From positions 24,692,901 to 24,756,900 of the forward strand of contig OY987299.1 in NCBI GenBank assembly GCA_963920635.1: DNA of 64,000 nucleotides, written 5' to 3'. Numbering within the stretch: the first letter of the stretch is position 1; each line of letters begins with the position of its first letter. A program made the translations under genes and the position numbers. The notes under the pieces were generated by a model. The model was not told the origin of the DNA. It saw nothing but the letters and a program-made list of their open reading frames with translations, and did not search any database. Of this stretch, positions 12,851 through 23,600 are shown piece by piece. The DNA comes from Pseudeuparius sepicola (taxonomy: Eukaryota > Arthropoda > Insecta > Coleoptera > Anthribidae).

Positions 12851-13108
12851 ACTTGGACGTGGATTCTCCGCTTTCGCAATGACGACAAATGTTTCGCAAG
12901 CATAAGATTCTCGCTTGTGGAAGACTCACGCGCCCACACTGACGCCCTAATAGAACGCGTTTTAAACGTGTCCACTGTCTATAGACCGTCAGATAGTGAC
13001 AGATTACGGTGCTCAATGTTCGTATAAAAGCCTCGAAGAGGGTTGAAAAGTACATCGATGCTGAGTAGAATGAAGGGAAATTTACGAGTGGCCCCTGGGG
13101 ATAACATT

Positions 13109-14327
13109 CAGGGTGTCCAAGTTTAAAACTGTACAAATCCGTAAAATCTTCATTTTTGGAGATAATCGCCTAAACTTTTTTTGCGTGAAAGGCCTTCAAA
13201 AACCGCTCCTTTTGACCTTCCTGCCATTTTCAAAATGCAAATACAGGGCCGGCTGCGATTTTTTTATACCCTCGATTTTCACGAAAACCATTTAGCGATT
13301 GTTTTATTTAAAATCTGACCCTACAGCGTTAATCAGAACACCCCAAAACCCCTATATACCAAATTTGAATAAAAAATATACAGGGAGTTCCATTCTGCAG
13401 GGTGTCAAAGTCGAGCAAAATAGGAATTTTAAAGACATCTGCCAAGTCAAGTGTGCCATGGAATCCCCTCAAAACAGTTGAATACTGGTCAATAGGACCA
13501 CTCAAGGTGTTGGTGTGCAAAGGTGCAATACAATGTGCCATCTCAAAAATGCTGAATTTTTATGAAACTTTATACGGGTCATGAGTGCTGTGGAATCATT
13601 GAAAAAATATTGATAAAAACAAAATTAATGTATTTCTTTACAAAATGTCAACTAACAAATAAAATCAATTTAAATTATTGGACCTTACACAAGAAAGTCA
13701 CTCTCTAAGATGATACTTTTTCTGTGCGTTTCCTGTTATGGCACACCCGCCACCTTAACTCATATGGACTTAATGACTGGCAGACTTTGTATTTTTTAGA
13801 TTTAGTTCGTTTATAGTGTGTGGAGCGGTTTTGATATACTCGATTTTTGACTCCCAAAAATTCATTATTTTGAGATGGCACAGATAAGAACATTCTGTGT
13901 ATTTTGTATTGGACCTTTGCACGCCAACACCTTAAGTGGTCCTATTGACTATTCCACTGTTTTGAGGGGATTCCATGGCACTCTGGACTTGGCGGATGCC
14001 TTTAAAATTCCTATTTTGCTCAACTTTGACAACCTACAGAATAGAACTCCCTGTATATTTTTTATTCAAATTTGGTATATAGGGGTTTTGGGTTGTTCTG
14101 ATTAACGCTGTGGGGTCAGATTTTAAATAAAAAAAATCGCTAAACGGTTTTCGTGAAAATCGGGGGTATAAAAATATCACAGCCGGCCCTGGATTTGCTT
14201 TTTGAAAATGGCAGGAAGGTCAAAAGGAGCGGTTTTTGAAGGCCTTTCAAACAAAAAAAAGTTTAGGCGATTATCTCCAAAAATGAAGATTTTACGGATT
14301 TGTACAGTTTTAAAGTTGGACACCCTG
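13109..14327. mobile_element. Foldback DNA element with about 430-bp inverted arms
   Basis: Begins CAGGGTGTCC and ends GGACACCCTG, followed by TA. The arms 13109-13545 and about 13897-14327 are inverted copies of each other with scattered mismatches. Matching blocks include AAAATCTTCATTTTTGGAGA against TCTCCAAAAATGAAGATTTT. The roughly 350-bp centre is open on the minus strand (PYELRWRVCHNRKR) but shows no recognisable transposase motif. The ends and TA fit a non-autonomous IS630-Tc1-mariner derivative. The left-hand flank is TT rather than TA, so the duplication is imperfect. Confidence 0.75.
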
Positions 14328-14345
14328 TATATGCAAAATTCGATT

Positions 14346-14610
14346 TTGCTAAATTTTTGCACCCTGTAGAATAGAACTCGCTGTATATTTTTTGTTCAAA
14401 CTTGGTATAATATGGAGGTTCTGAGGGGTCTTAATTAACGCTGTGGTGTCAGATTTTAAACAAAAAAAATTGCGAAATGCATTTAGTGAAAATTCGGGGT
14501 ATAAAAATCATAGCCGGTCCTGGATTTTCATGTTGGTAAGAAGGTCAAAAGACGTGGTTTGAAGATCTTTCCAACAAATAAAAAGTAAGGGATATATATC
14601 TCTTATTCCT
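14346..14610. repeat. Partial second copy of the foldback element's right half
   Basis: Starts at a block like CACCCTGTAGAATAGAACTC and follows 14033-14270 in order, in the same orientation but more diverged (shared words GTATATTTTTT, TTAACGCTGTG and GTCAGATTTTAAA). It lies 20 bp from the right end of the full element. It is either a tandem partial duplication or an older adjacent insertion. Confidence 0.65.
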
Positions 14611-14994
14611 TTATACACTCTATATCATCTCCCGTTTATAAGATCTCCATATCTTTGACCGTTTTCCACCAAGAGAGGCTGGGCTTCCCGAAATTACAGA
14701 AATTCCTGAAAAAGTTGTTTATCTGAAAAGATTATAAATTATCTAGATACATACATGCAACATGCAGTGCCATCTATTGGTGACTAAATCAATTAAAAAC
14801 AAATAAAAACCTATTAAAACAAATCAGGATAAGTCTCGGTATAAGTACTTAGTTTAGTATTAGTACGACACGAGTGGATATATGGACACTCCACTCAAGT
14901 TATAGATACAGGTACAGTGTCTTAATTAACATGAGAAACTCGATTTTCCAGTTATTTTCCAAGATCAATCCGTAGTCCAAAAGCTGATCTGATC
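14611..14994. other. Unannotated DNA before the ribozyme array
   Basis: No supported feature. It ends in unrelated sequence where the 298-bp repeat begins abruptly at CAACAAAAAG. Confidence 0.5.
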
Positions 14995-15007
14995 CAACAA
15001 AAAGAGT

Positions 15008-15075
15008 GATAGTCGACCATATACAGTACTGTTTCGGGACGGTAATCTCTCATCAGTATGGCTCACCCGACTATC
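15008..15075 (-). ncRNA. Hammerhead ribozyme, unit 1
   Basis: Same layout as the unit at 15306-15373. Outer stem I here is a perfect 8 bp (GATAGTCG with CGACTATC). Stem II is weaker than in the other units: GAGAT against GTCCC leaves one A-C mismatch. The catalytic core is unchanged. Confidence 0.85.
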
Positions 15076-15305
15076 AAGTGGTAGACAAACGTGCCCAAAC
15101 GATAGATTTACTATATAAGGAATCAATCAATTACCGAAGCAATTAATTGATCATGGAGTATTATAATGATAGCACACCCGAAGGTGCGGGACAAAGCCAC
15201 TGGTCTTGATCGGCAAAGGCTCACGCCACAATTACCGACACCCGCCATCTGCCGTCTCCACGGTGTCGGTTAGACAACCGAAAACATCGATACAACAAAA
15301 AGAGT

Positions 15306-15373
15306 GATAGTCGACCATATACAGTACTGTTTCGGGACGGTAATCCCTCATCAGTATGGCTCATCCGACTATT
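15306..15373 (-). ncRNA. Hammerhead ribozyme, unit 2 (reference copy)
   Basis: Minus strand, 5' to 3': outer stem I strand AATAGTCG, bulge GATGAG, inner stem I CCATA, core CTGATGA (complement of 15348-15354), stem II GGGAT, loop TACC, stem II GTCCC, core GAA, stem III ACAG, loop TA, stem III CTGT, then A. After the cut comes inner stem I TATGG, a bulged T and outer stem I CGACTATC. All invariant hammerhead core bases are present. The predicted cut is after the GUA triplet, between the complements of 15320 and 15319. The open end is at stem I, so it is type I. The stem III segment ACAGTACTGT is a perfect palindrome, which in known short-stem-III hammerheads favours a dimeric form. Confidence 0.92.
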
Positions 15374-15603
15374 AAGCGGTAGACAAACGTGCCTAAACGA
15401 TAGATTTACTATATAAGGAATCAATCAATTACCGAAGCAATTAATTGATCATGGAGTATTATAATGATAGCACACCCGAAGGTGCGGGACAAAGCCACTG
15501 GTCTTGATCGGCAAAGGCTCACGCCACAATTACCGACACCCGCCATCTGCCGTCTCCACGGCGTCGGTTAGACAACCGAAAACATCGATACAACAAAAAG
15601 AGT

Positions 15604-15671
15604 GATAGTCGACCATATACAGTACTGTTTCGGGACGGTAATCCCTCATCAGTATGGCTCATCCGACTATT
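15604..15671 (-). ncRNA. Hammerhead ribozyme, unit 3
   Basis: Same sequence as unit 2 as far as I can read. Core CTGATGA and GAAA are intact, stem II is GGGAT/GTCCC, and the cut site is GUA. Confidence 0.92.
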
Positions 15672-15901
15672 AAGCGGTAGACAAACGTGCCTAAACGATA
15701 GATTTACTATATAAGGAATCAATCAATTACCGAAGCAATTAATTGATCATGGAGTATTATAATGATAGCACACCCGAAGGTGCGGGACAAAGCCACTGGT
15801 CTTGATCGGCAAAGGCTCACGCCACAATTACCGACACCCGCCATCTGCCGTCTCCACGGCGTCGGTTAGACAACCGAAAACATCGATACAACAAAAAGAG
15901 T

Positions 15902-15969
15902 GATAGTCGACCATATACAGTACTGTTTCGGGACGGTAATCCCTCATCAGTATGGCTCATCCGACTATT
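15902..15969 (-). ncRNA. Hammerhead ribozyme, unit 4
   Basis: Same sequence as units 2 and 3 with the full catalytic core; exactly 298 nt from its neighbours. Confidence 0.92.
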
Positions 15970-16199
15970 AAGCGGTAGACAAACGTGCCTAAACGATAGA
16001 TTTACTATATAAGGAATCAATCAATTACCGAAGCAATTAATTGATCATGGAGTATTATAATGATAGCACACCCGAAGGTGCGGGACAAAGCCACTGGTCT
16101 TGATCGGCAAAGGCTCACGCCACAATTACCGACACCCGCCATCTGCCGTCTCCACGGCGTCGGTTAGACAACCGAAAACATCGTTACAACAAAAAGAGT

Positions 16200-16267
16200 G
16201 ATAGTCGACCATATACAGTACTGTTTCGGGACGGTAATCCCTCATCAGTATGGCTCATCCGACTATT
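16200..16267 (-). ncRNA. Hammerhead ribozyme, unit 5
   Basis: The complete core is in the last, partial unit, which continues only about 70 bp beyond the motif. On the minus strand this is the promoter-proximal ribozyme if transcription enters from the right. Confidence 0.9.
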
Positions 16268-16337
16268 AAGTGGTAGACAAACGTGCCTAAACGATAGATT
16301 TACTATATAAGGAATCAATCAATTACCGAAGCAATTA

Positions 16338-17323
16338 TTTTTATATTGGAAAGTACGAAGAATAACTTCTACCCAAAAATATAAAATAAAAAGTAATTAA
16401 TGTTTCTTATTTTGTAAAACTCGACTAGGAGCCCGGAGGTCCAATCTCATATTTTAACTCCTGAATATGCACTGATAAAGAAGGGGTAAATGAAATATAC
16501 TTACTTCGTATTTTAAACAGGTCGATATTTTCTCGTTATTATTGTTGTAAATAGTAGCTATCAGTATAACACATTAATAATGATACAATCCATTTACCTT
16601 AGAGTCAGTAGAGAATAACACTATTCACAACATGATCACTTCCTCATCAGCGACGAACTTGCACTTCCATTGGTCAGGCAGGCGGCGGTCGTAAACTCGG
16701 TAGACGGTACGTGCTAAACACAGGGTCGTACAGAGTTTGTTAAATTATTCGCAACGTAGTGGATTAATGATCGCTTATAAATTAATTGATGGATAATTTT
16801 TTGGAGGTGGCTTAATTATGAAATGTCAAGCACATATAGAGGATGATGCAGATGAAAATGTGACACCTCCAACTAGTATTCTCCATGAGAAAGAAATCGA
16901 AATGGACATCGTGCAATTCAGCCGTTCGAGTGATTTTATTTACGCTTACTGCTTTTTGTGACTTTAAAGTATACAGGTAGGTATATTTAACTATGTACGT
17001 ATGTACTACATTAATTTCCCTAAAAAGTTTAAAAACATTGAAATTATTATTCGCACCTTTCCAAAAGACCAATAATAGTTTTTTTATCGTTTTTGACAGA
17101 ATTGAAATATTATCATCGTATAGGGTTGTCCATCACTTACTGCCCATGTAGTGATGGGACCCCTATTTTTTTCACACAGGGCGGTATTAAAGGATTTAGG
17201 TCTTAAACAAGTTGGCTAAAATTTTTGTTGGCTATGACTTGGCCGATTTTACTCAAATTTCGTACAAGCCACTATAAAATAGTTGATCAAAACTTTTGTG
17301 ACCGCTATAGGGCGCTCTCGGCA
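16338..17323. other. Unannotated DNA
   Basis: No supported gene. A short perfect hairpin (CCATCACT...AGTGATGG) lies near 17130-17157. Confidence 0.5.
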
Positions 17324-17331
17324 GTCACGTG

Positions 17332-18354
17332 TAGGGATGGGCAAATTTTTTTCCAGGGAAAGTGAAATTTCACTTTGAAATTTTCGCGAAACTTTTGAAA
17401 TTTATGAAATTTTCGCAAAACTTTCGAAATTTATGAAATTTAAAGAAATTTTCGCGAAATATTTGAAACTTTCAATGTGATGGTGAACTTTATGAAATTT
17501 AAAGAAAGTTTCACGTGAAAATTTCGCAATAATTTCCTATAGAAATTTTCGCGAAACTTTCGAAATTTATGAAATTTAAAGAAATTTTCGCGGAATATTT
17601 GAAACTTTTATTGTGATGTTGAAATTTATGAAATTTAAAGCAAGTTTCACGTGAAAATTTCGCAATAATTTCCTATAGAAATTTTCGCGAAACTTTCGAA
17701 ATATATGAAATTTAAAGAAATTTTCCCGAAATATTTGAAACTTTCAATGTGATGTTGAAATTTATGAAATTCAAAGAAAGTTTCACGTGAAAATTTCGCA
17801 ATAATTTCCTATAAACAGTCCACCCAAGCCCAAAAATTTTGTATGTGTATGAAGTGGCATAGGTGGCATACGATCGATTATTTCAGCAATTTTTAGCTAA
17901 GTTGATGGTTCAAAAACTAAACTTTTGTAGTTTTTTCAAGAAACCGAATGCAGTAAAGAAAAAACAATCGAGCAACAAATATAAGTTTTGACCAAAAAAC
18001 TATTTTTTTGAAAACATCAAAATATTGAATTACAGCGGTTTTTGAAAATTATATGTTTATTTTGTTATATCACTACCCGTTTAACAGCAGCCGGCGCGGG
18101 CGCGTCCAAATTAAATGAAGGGATGGTCGCCTGCCGCATATGTTTTCTCGAAACTTTAATGAAATATATGAGAAAGTTTCGCGTTTTTAAGGAAATTTCT
18201 GAGAAAGTTTCGCGAAATTTATGAAGTGAAACTTTCGCTTGAAACTTTCGAAAATTTCACTGAAATTTCACTTCATGGGATAAGCGAAATATTTCACTTT
18301 TGAAAGTTTCAAATGTGAAAATTTCAAATGAAACTTTCAAACGGCACAACTCTA
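17332..18354. mobile_element. Non-autonomous hAT element with perfect 8-bp duplication
   Basis: Flanked on both sides by GTCACGTG (17324-17331 and 18355-18362), the 8-bp duplication expected of hAT transposons. The ends are imperfect inverted repeats: TAGGGATGGGC on the left and the reverse complement TAGAGTTGTGCC on the right. Inside is a low-complexity sequence built from GAAATTTTCGCGAAACTTTC-like words. Between about 17400 and 17815 this forms roughly three units of 136 bp (CCTAT marks at 17536, 17672 and 17808). There is no transposase, so it must have been moved by a related autonomous element. Confidence 0.85.
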
Positions 18355-18561
18355 GTCACGTGACTTTCGTTTTGTGGCACACACTTAATATTTTAAATTT
18401 TCTCACGTTTCTTGTGTAGAACCAGTAGATTCGTAGATTCTTCTATGGCAGAACTGAATTCTAAATAAAAAAAAATAAAAGTTCTCTTGTCACTTCTTCG
18501 TATCCGTTACCGTCACAATAAACTTAAAAGTTAAACTGGAAAACATTTTTTATACTTTCGA

Positions 18562-18960
18562 CTAGGAGTGCACCGAATATTCGGTAAGCCGAATAATTGG
18601 TCGAATATTCGGCATTAACTTTTTTTCTTGTGCAGATATTCGTCGAGAAACCCAGTTCGAAACGGCAACGGTATTTTGTGCCAGTCCCAAACACCATAAA
18701 TTCCCCTCGGAAGCGACGCGCCGATTCTCGCATGGCTCCCCGACCGCGTCTCGAGATGAAATCCGCCGCGTGCGGTTTTGAGTTAGGAGCGATTTCCCTT
18801 GCGGGTTTTCCCGGCGCTCCCCGGGCCCGGCACTATCGATTTTCCCGGCGGAGGTGTTTAACCTCGTCCTCCCGCCGCCGCCGCCTCCACCCTCACCATC
18901 GACGACGCCCACGCTGCCAACACCTTGCGCCGGGCTGTTGCTAGAAAACAGAGGTATGCA
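18562..18960. other. hAT-like end fused to a CpG-rich block
   Basis: The start, GTGCACCGAATATTCGG, followed by further CGAATATTCGG words, resembles the ends of common non-autonomous hAT repeats; a comparable word cluster lies at 35630-35900. From about 18690 the sequence becomes GC-rich with CCG runs and is open in several frames on both strands. None of those frames has a recognisable domain. I cannot tell whether the GC-rich part belongs to the repeat or to the host. Confidence 0.4.
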
Positions 18961-20504
18961 CAAAAAAGCAGCAACAATATGCTTTAATCATAATCGCGAT
19001 ATTCCCATTGCTAGCAAGAATAAGTTGGAAATAGGTCTTCGGTCATCTACTTCCGTAGAGGTCGGTAATGTCAGTAATACAATAATTATTAGTAGTGGCG
19101 ACCCGCAGGCAGGTCCTGTGGAAGCTTGGAGAAACTTGTAAAATGCTTTCCGGTAACTTAACGTACACATTAATTATTTCACTTTATGAATGAGTTTCGC
19201 GGGCATTAAGTGGCACTTTAACGCCCGCTTCCCGAAAATTGATACCTTTACTCGTGCGTTTTTTTAGGTATCGGAAAAAGCTTTTATGCACGACTAAATG
19301 TTGGCTATTTTGTCCTAGCTGACAGTTTTGAAATGGGTGGCTTTGCCAAACGCGCAATTTGACACTGCAAGTGGAATTTAAAACTATTGTATACTGTTGT
19401 GTCAAGTAGGTAATGACAAGAAATGTAAGGCATGGACATTTTTTAAATGTCTATTTTTTCAACTATCCAAGGTCGTGCAGAAAGTATAATTAAGTTAAGC
19501 AATGCATATTGCATGCTCGTGCACTTTAAGGCACTCGGCTTCGTTTAATTTCTAATCATTATTTACCCACAAACTTACTTTATCTTCGTCATTAGAACAG
19601 AGATGTCGCCGCATGTATGTACCTGCCGTGTACTTTAACTCTTTTCTAGTAAGAAAAATGCTGAAATTTTTTCAGTAACTCCTATATTTTCGAGGGAAGT
19701 AGGTGCAATAAATGTACACGATAGTAACTGGCGTTACAAGACCAAAAAGTAACGTTTTGCAGGTCTAACGAAGTAGAAAATTATTATGTTTTTTGAAAAA
19801 CAACAAATTTCGTTTTTTATAGTAAAAGCAAGACACAGAAAGGAAAAACATGAGCTGAAAAGTGATTTTTGTAATCCTTGATACTTTTACAGATCCCTGA
19901 TGTTCGTTTTCCGATCTGACCCGGAAAAACGTTGTTTTCTAGCTGATAAATTCTGCAGATAGTGGGGCCGTAAACTAATTCACTTTTAGTTAATAATCTG
20001 CAATACTGAAAGTAGGCCAACTATTTTCTACTTTGATGCAAGGTCATAGTTATATTCTAAACAACTTTTGATAATGAAATTTTCCAATATCCTTTACTAA
20101 AAAGGCAATTAACGTAAACTATAAATATGTTTTCGGCTCCTGTCTGTACACTGTGATTTAAATTAAGTGTCCATCATTTGTAACTCCGTTATTATTAATA
20201 ATATAAAATCAGTCAAATCATAGTAAACTAGTAGATTATCTTTAACGTTGACTAAGATAAGACAATTAAAAACAACTGAATTAGAATAAAAATAACTATG
20301 ACAAACTTTCGGTTACGATGAAAATTAACAAAGCTGTAAAGACCTACACAACTCGAAAACTAAGGGAAATTAACCTAAGAGGCTATGGAAACAATAAATT
20401 GACAATAATGCATGTATAATTGGAGTTATTAGGGACATAGATAATATAGTATTAATAGTAATAATAGTATTATAAAATATAACTAGCTCAGAATGGCATT
20501 CATT
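18961..20504. other. Unannotated DNA
   Basis: I see no gene, RNA or clear repeat here. Confidence 0.5.
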
Positions 20505-20625
20505 TCCCACGAATGACAGATTGCGGCACGAGGCAACGCGGGCGTTGCCTCGGTCCTTAAACAACCTCCGAGGCCAAAAAAGTGGATTTACGCATCTTGC
20601 AATGTAAATAACTATTTCTCTAACC
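20505..20625. repeat. Hairpin repeat, family B, copy 1
   Basis: Contains the perfect hairpin GAGGCAACG-CGGG-CGTTGCCTC and the shared blocks GGCCAAAAAAGTG and TTACGCATCTTGCA. It ends with GTAAATAACTATT. The related copy is at 52745-52876. The two share hairpin structure and the AATAACTATT end. Confidence 0.6.
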
Positions 20626-23600
20626 AAAGGATACCATTTATTCCGACTAAAGCGGGCTTACAAATGCAAATCTCAGACTCGAGCTCAGACTATAGTAGAC
20701 ATTCAGAAAGCACTATTATTATCTACTAAACAAAAACGTTAATCAGAGGAAATATTCTGTAAACTAACTTTAAACTTTCTACAATAAAATAGCTTCAATC
20801 TTTTTCTCTTCATTTTCTACGTGTCTGGTTGATTATTTTCTTGATATTTATAAATATCCCCTTCTTCGCGGTGGCACTTTATCAAACGCAAGAAAGTTCT
20901 CGAAACTGTGGTGATTCAGTTTCGCTCTCCGAGATTAACCTCGAAGCGATAAATTCACTCGGGCCTGGGTGTTTTCTCAAAAGTTAAAAGTGATTTATTT
21001 GGCGGGCTGCTCTCTCCGCTAGCACCCTGAACGCCGACATACATCATGTTGGTGCTGGGTAAGTGAAGTGCTGTGCGCGTATCGCGAGTTTGTCGTTTGC
21101 TTGTTAAAATGAAAGAGAAGTCGAGGCGAATGGCAAGAGAGGACACAACAGAAAGTAATTAGGTGATTTTGTGGAGCATTATTATTATACAAATTAGTTC
21201 ATAATATAAAAATATGTCACTGTAAAGAACAACTAAAAATACCCAAAAAATATCGTAGACTGAACAAGTCTAAAATAAAACTGGCTGAAGCTACCAAAGT
21301 CATAAAATAAATATATCAGATCACAAATCAGCCAATGAATTAATTAAGATAGTTTCAATAATTTTACGATAAGCAACCCGCTTTAATAGTTTTTTAATAA
21401 ATTGTTTATGTGGGTTTAATGCAACTGGAAACTAGTTACATGAAAAACATACTATTTTATTATGTTTTACGTATATCTCGAAATCGGTGTTCTAGTTCAG
21501 AGATTGTTGGTTTACGCAGGCTCAGAGTCGCCACTGTACTTTTTCCCACGATATATTGAGCCTGGAATTGGAAGTTTAGGTAGAATATCCATCTCGTGTT
21601 TATTTTCTTATGAGGATAAATGAAGGAGGCACGTTGTTTTAAAATTTGTTTGAATGCTTGTTGCCTTAACCTGCGAAAAATATTCTGCGCCTGTGGCGAA
21701 TAATTTTCAAAGATTACTAAAACTGAAACAAAACAAGCTAAAATTTTGCAGTTTCTAAACAGAAAATAAAAACACTGGAAACAGGCGTATCCGACGACGT
21801 TGGCCCATAGAAACCATATAGGTAACTAATTTATTTATTTGTTCTTATTTTCGTGTCTTTTTTAAGACGGATTAAGTAGTTCAGGTTTCAAAGATGCCAG
21901 GTTCATTGGTTCAGTATCAAATTTTCAGCGATTTGATTAAAGGTACCTACTTAGCTTAGACCTTACATTTATTTATAATAATTTAATTCATTCATCTCTC
22001 CTTTTCGTCCATTCTATTGCTTGTTACTTTACATGTACTAAAAAGTCATTGAAACCAAAGTGAGAACGAAAGATTCAAAGAGCCGGTAAAATAAGTATAG
22101 GATATCTCCGGCTAATTGCTGAACATTATTGTCGCTCGAGTTGTCGCTATATAAATCCCTGCAATTATTTAAGTATGTACCAGATTACTACACTTGCGTG
22201 AATAGAAATCGGCCCACCGTTAAACTTTTGACTTTTAACTATATTTTTTAGAAATTATTCTTCAGATAAAAAATATGCTAAATTCTAAAAATATTCCGAA
22301 AATGTCGCGATTCTGTCAAAAATTGCCGTTTTTCGTCGAGCTGCAGCTATGTTATTTCGGCTTGGTGTTCTGGGACCGGCATCGTTTAAACTCCCCCCCC
22401 CCCCCCCAAGTCTTCGGTGAGGTTCAGATGCTTTCAGCGCCCCCGAAAATTCGAGAAATAAGAAAAAACACAATTTCCAACAGTGGTTTGGAGACATCGG
22501 ACGGATTTGATTTTTTCGATTGTCCCCAAGAACTTCCAAACATTGACTGACCGAGGATGGAATTTTTATATCAAATTGTCTTTAACAGCTGAATAATTTC
22601 TAAAAAATATATAAAGTCAAGAGTTTAACGGTGGTCCTATAGACATTCAACAGCATGGTTCTAATTTCCGCGAATTATACCAAATATATAGTATAAAACA
22701 CAATTAAATATTGTCCTTTTCAGTCAACAGCTGCTCATGTTATACCTACATTATCTAGGTACCTTTTCGCCTCTCTTTACAATCTGTACTGTTTGATAAT
22801 TCTCCTTAAAAATTGGCGTAGGAACTCTTTCGCAGAGACTTTCAACAATTCTTTTGTTTGTATCGTGTATCGTCTTGTGGAGAAACATGAATAATGTCTG
22901 CCGAAGAACGAAATGTTAAGCCAGAGTAGGTCACTGCTGCCTTATTATTATACTACCTTGGTTTTCGGCGCGGCCAGCCTGCCTGGTCGACTTGTGCGAT
23001 AAAGTGAAATGACTCAATAGCGCGTGTCTCGCATGTTTATCACGGGCTGGAAATTATCTTAATTCGACGCCAGAAATTCGGACTTTAAATTGCAGTGTTT
23101 ATTTACAAACGGCAGGAACCGCATATACAAACCAAACTGGAATCTCGTTATCGTTTATGTTGAGTGTTGAGTGGAAAACATAGCGATATCGTGTTGTCGT
23201 ATATTTATTGTTTTGCATTTCGTCTTTTAACCTTGCGTTAGTACTTTTGCGAAAAAGTACAAATTTGGTACACTGGGTATGACGTATACCCCGTTTTTAA
23301 AAGTATATATTTTTTTATAAATTGCCATAAAATAATTTTTGCATAAAAAAGTTTTTTTCTGTTCAATTTTAATGGTGTGAACTTACAACAAATGTTAAAA
23401 ATACCAGGGCATAAAAGAAAAAGCGGAAAAGAGTAAATATTTATTTTTTCCAAAGCAAAAACAATGTGTTTTACAAGTTTTTTATTTAACTTGCTAGTAT
23501 GTAGGTATGTATGTGTGGGCCGAATCTTGCAAGCTGAATTAGAACCACTTCTTGACATCCGATTGAGCTGACATTTTGCACACACTTTTATTATTATAAT

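Larger units (their letters stand above)
14995..16337 (-). repeat. 298-bp tandem repeat array carrying hammerhead ribozymes
   Basis: About 4.5 head-to-tail units, each exactly 298 bp: the string AGAGTGATAG starts at 15003, 15301, 15599, 15897 and 16195. The units are almost identical; the first is the most diverged. Each unit carries a full type I hammerhead motif on the minus strand. The rest of the unit is rich in short hairpins, such as GCCGT-CTCC-ACGGC, CGGTT-AGAC-AACCG and CACC-CGAA-GGTG, and has no credible protein frame. Known relatives in architecture, not by sequence search, are ribozyme-bearing satellites of newts, schistosomes and cave crickets, and small animal retrozymes. A minus-strand transcript should cleave itself into 298-nt monomers. 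I found no flanking target duplication and no partner gene. Confidence 0.93.

Noticed and set aside
15221..16020. Repeated 67-residue minus-strand open frames in the 298-bp array
   Set aside because: They begin at TTG, recur only because the DNA repeats, and overlap the ribozyme; no protein motif is seen.
14995..16337. CRISPR-like reading of the regular array
   Set aside because: Whole 298-bp units are conserved with no variable spacers, and the genome is eukaryotic.
16645..16665. Minus-strand CTGATGAGG after the array as a sixth ribozyme
   Set aside because: GGAAGTG follows directly; there is no stem II hairpin or GAAA and no pairing arms.
19817..20020. 67-residue minus-strand frame
   Set aside because: No similarity I recognise, no context; consistent with chance.
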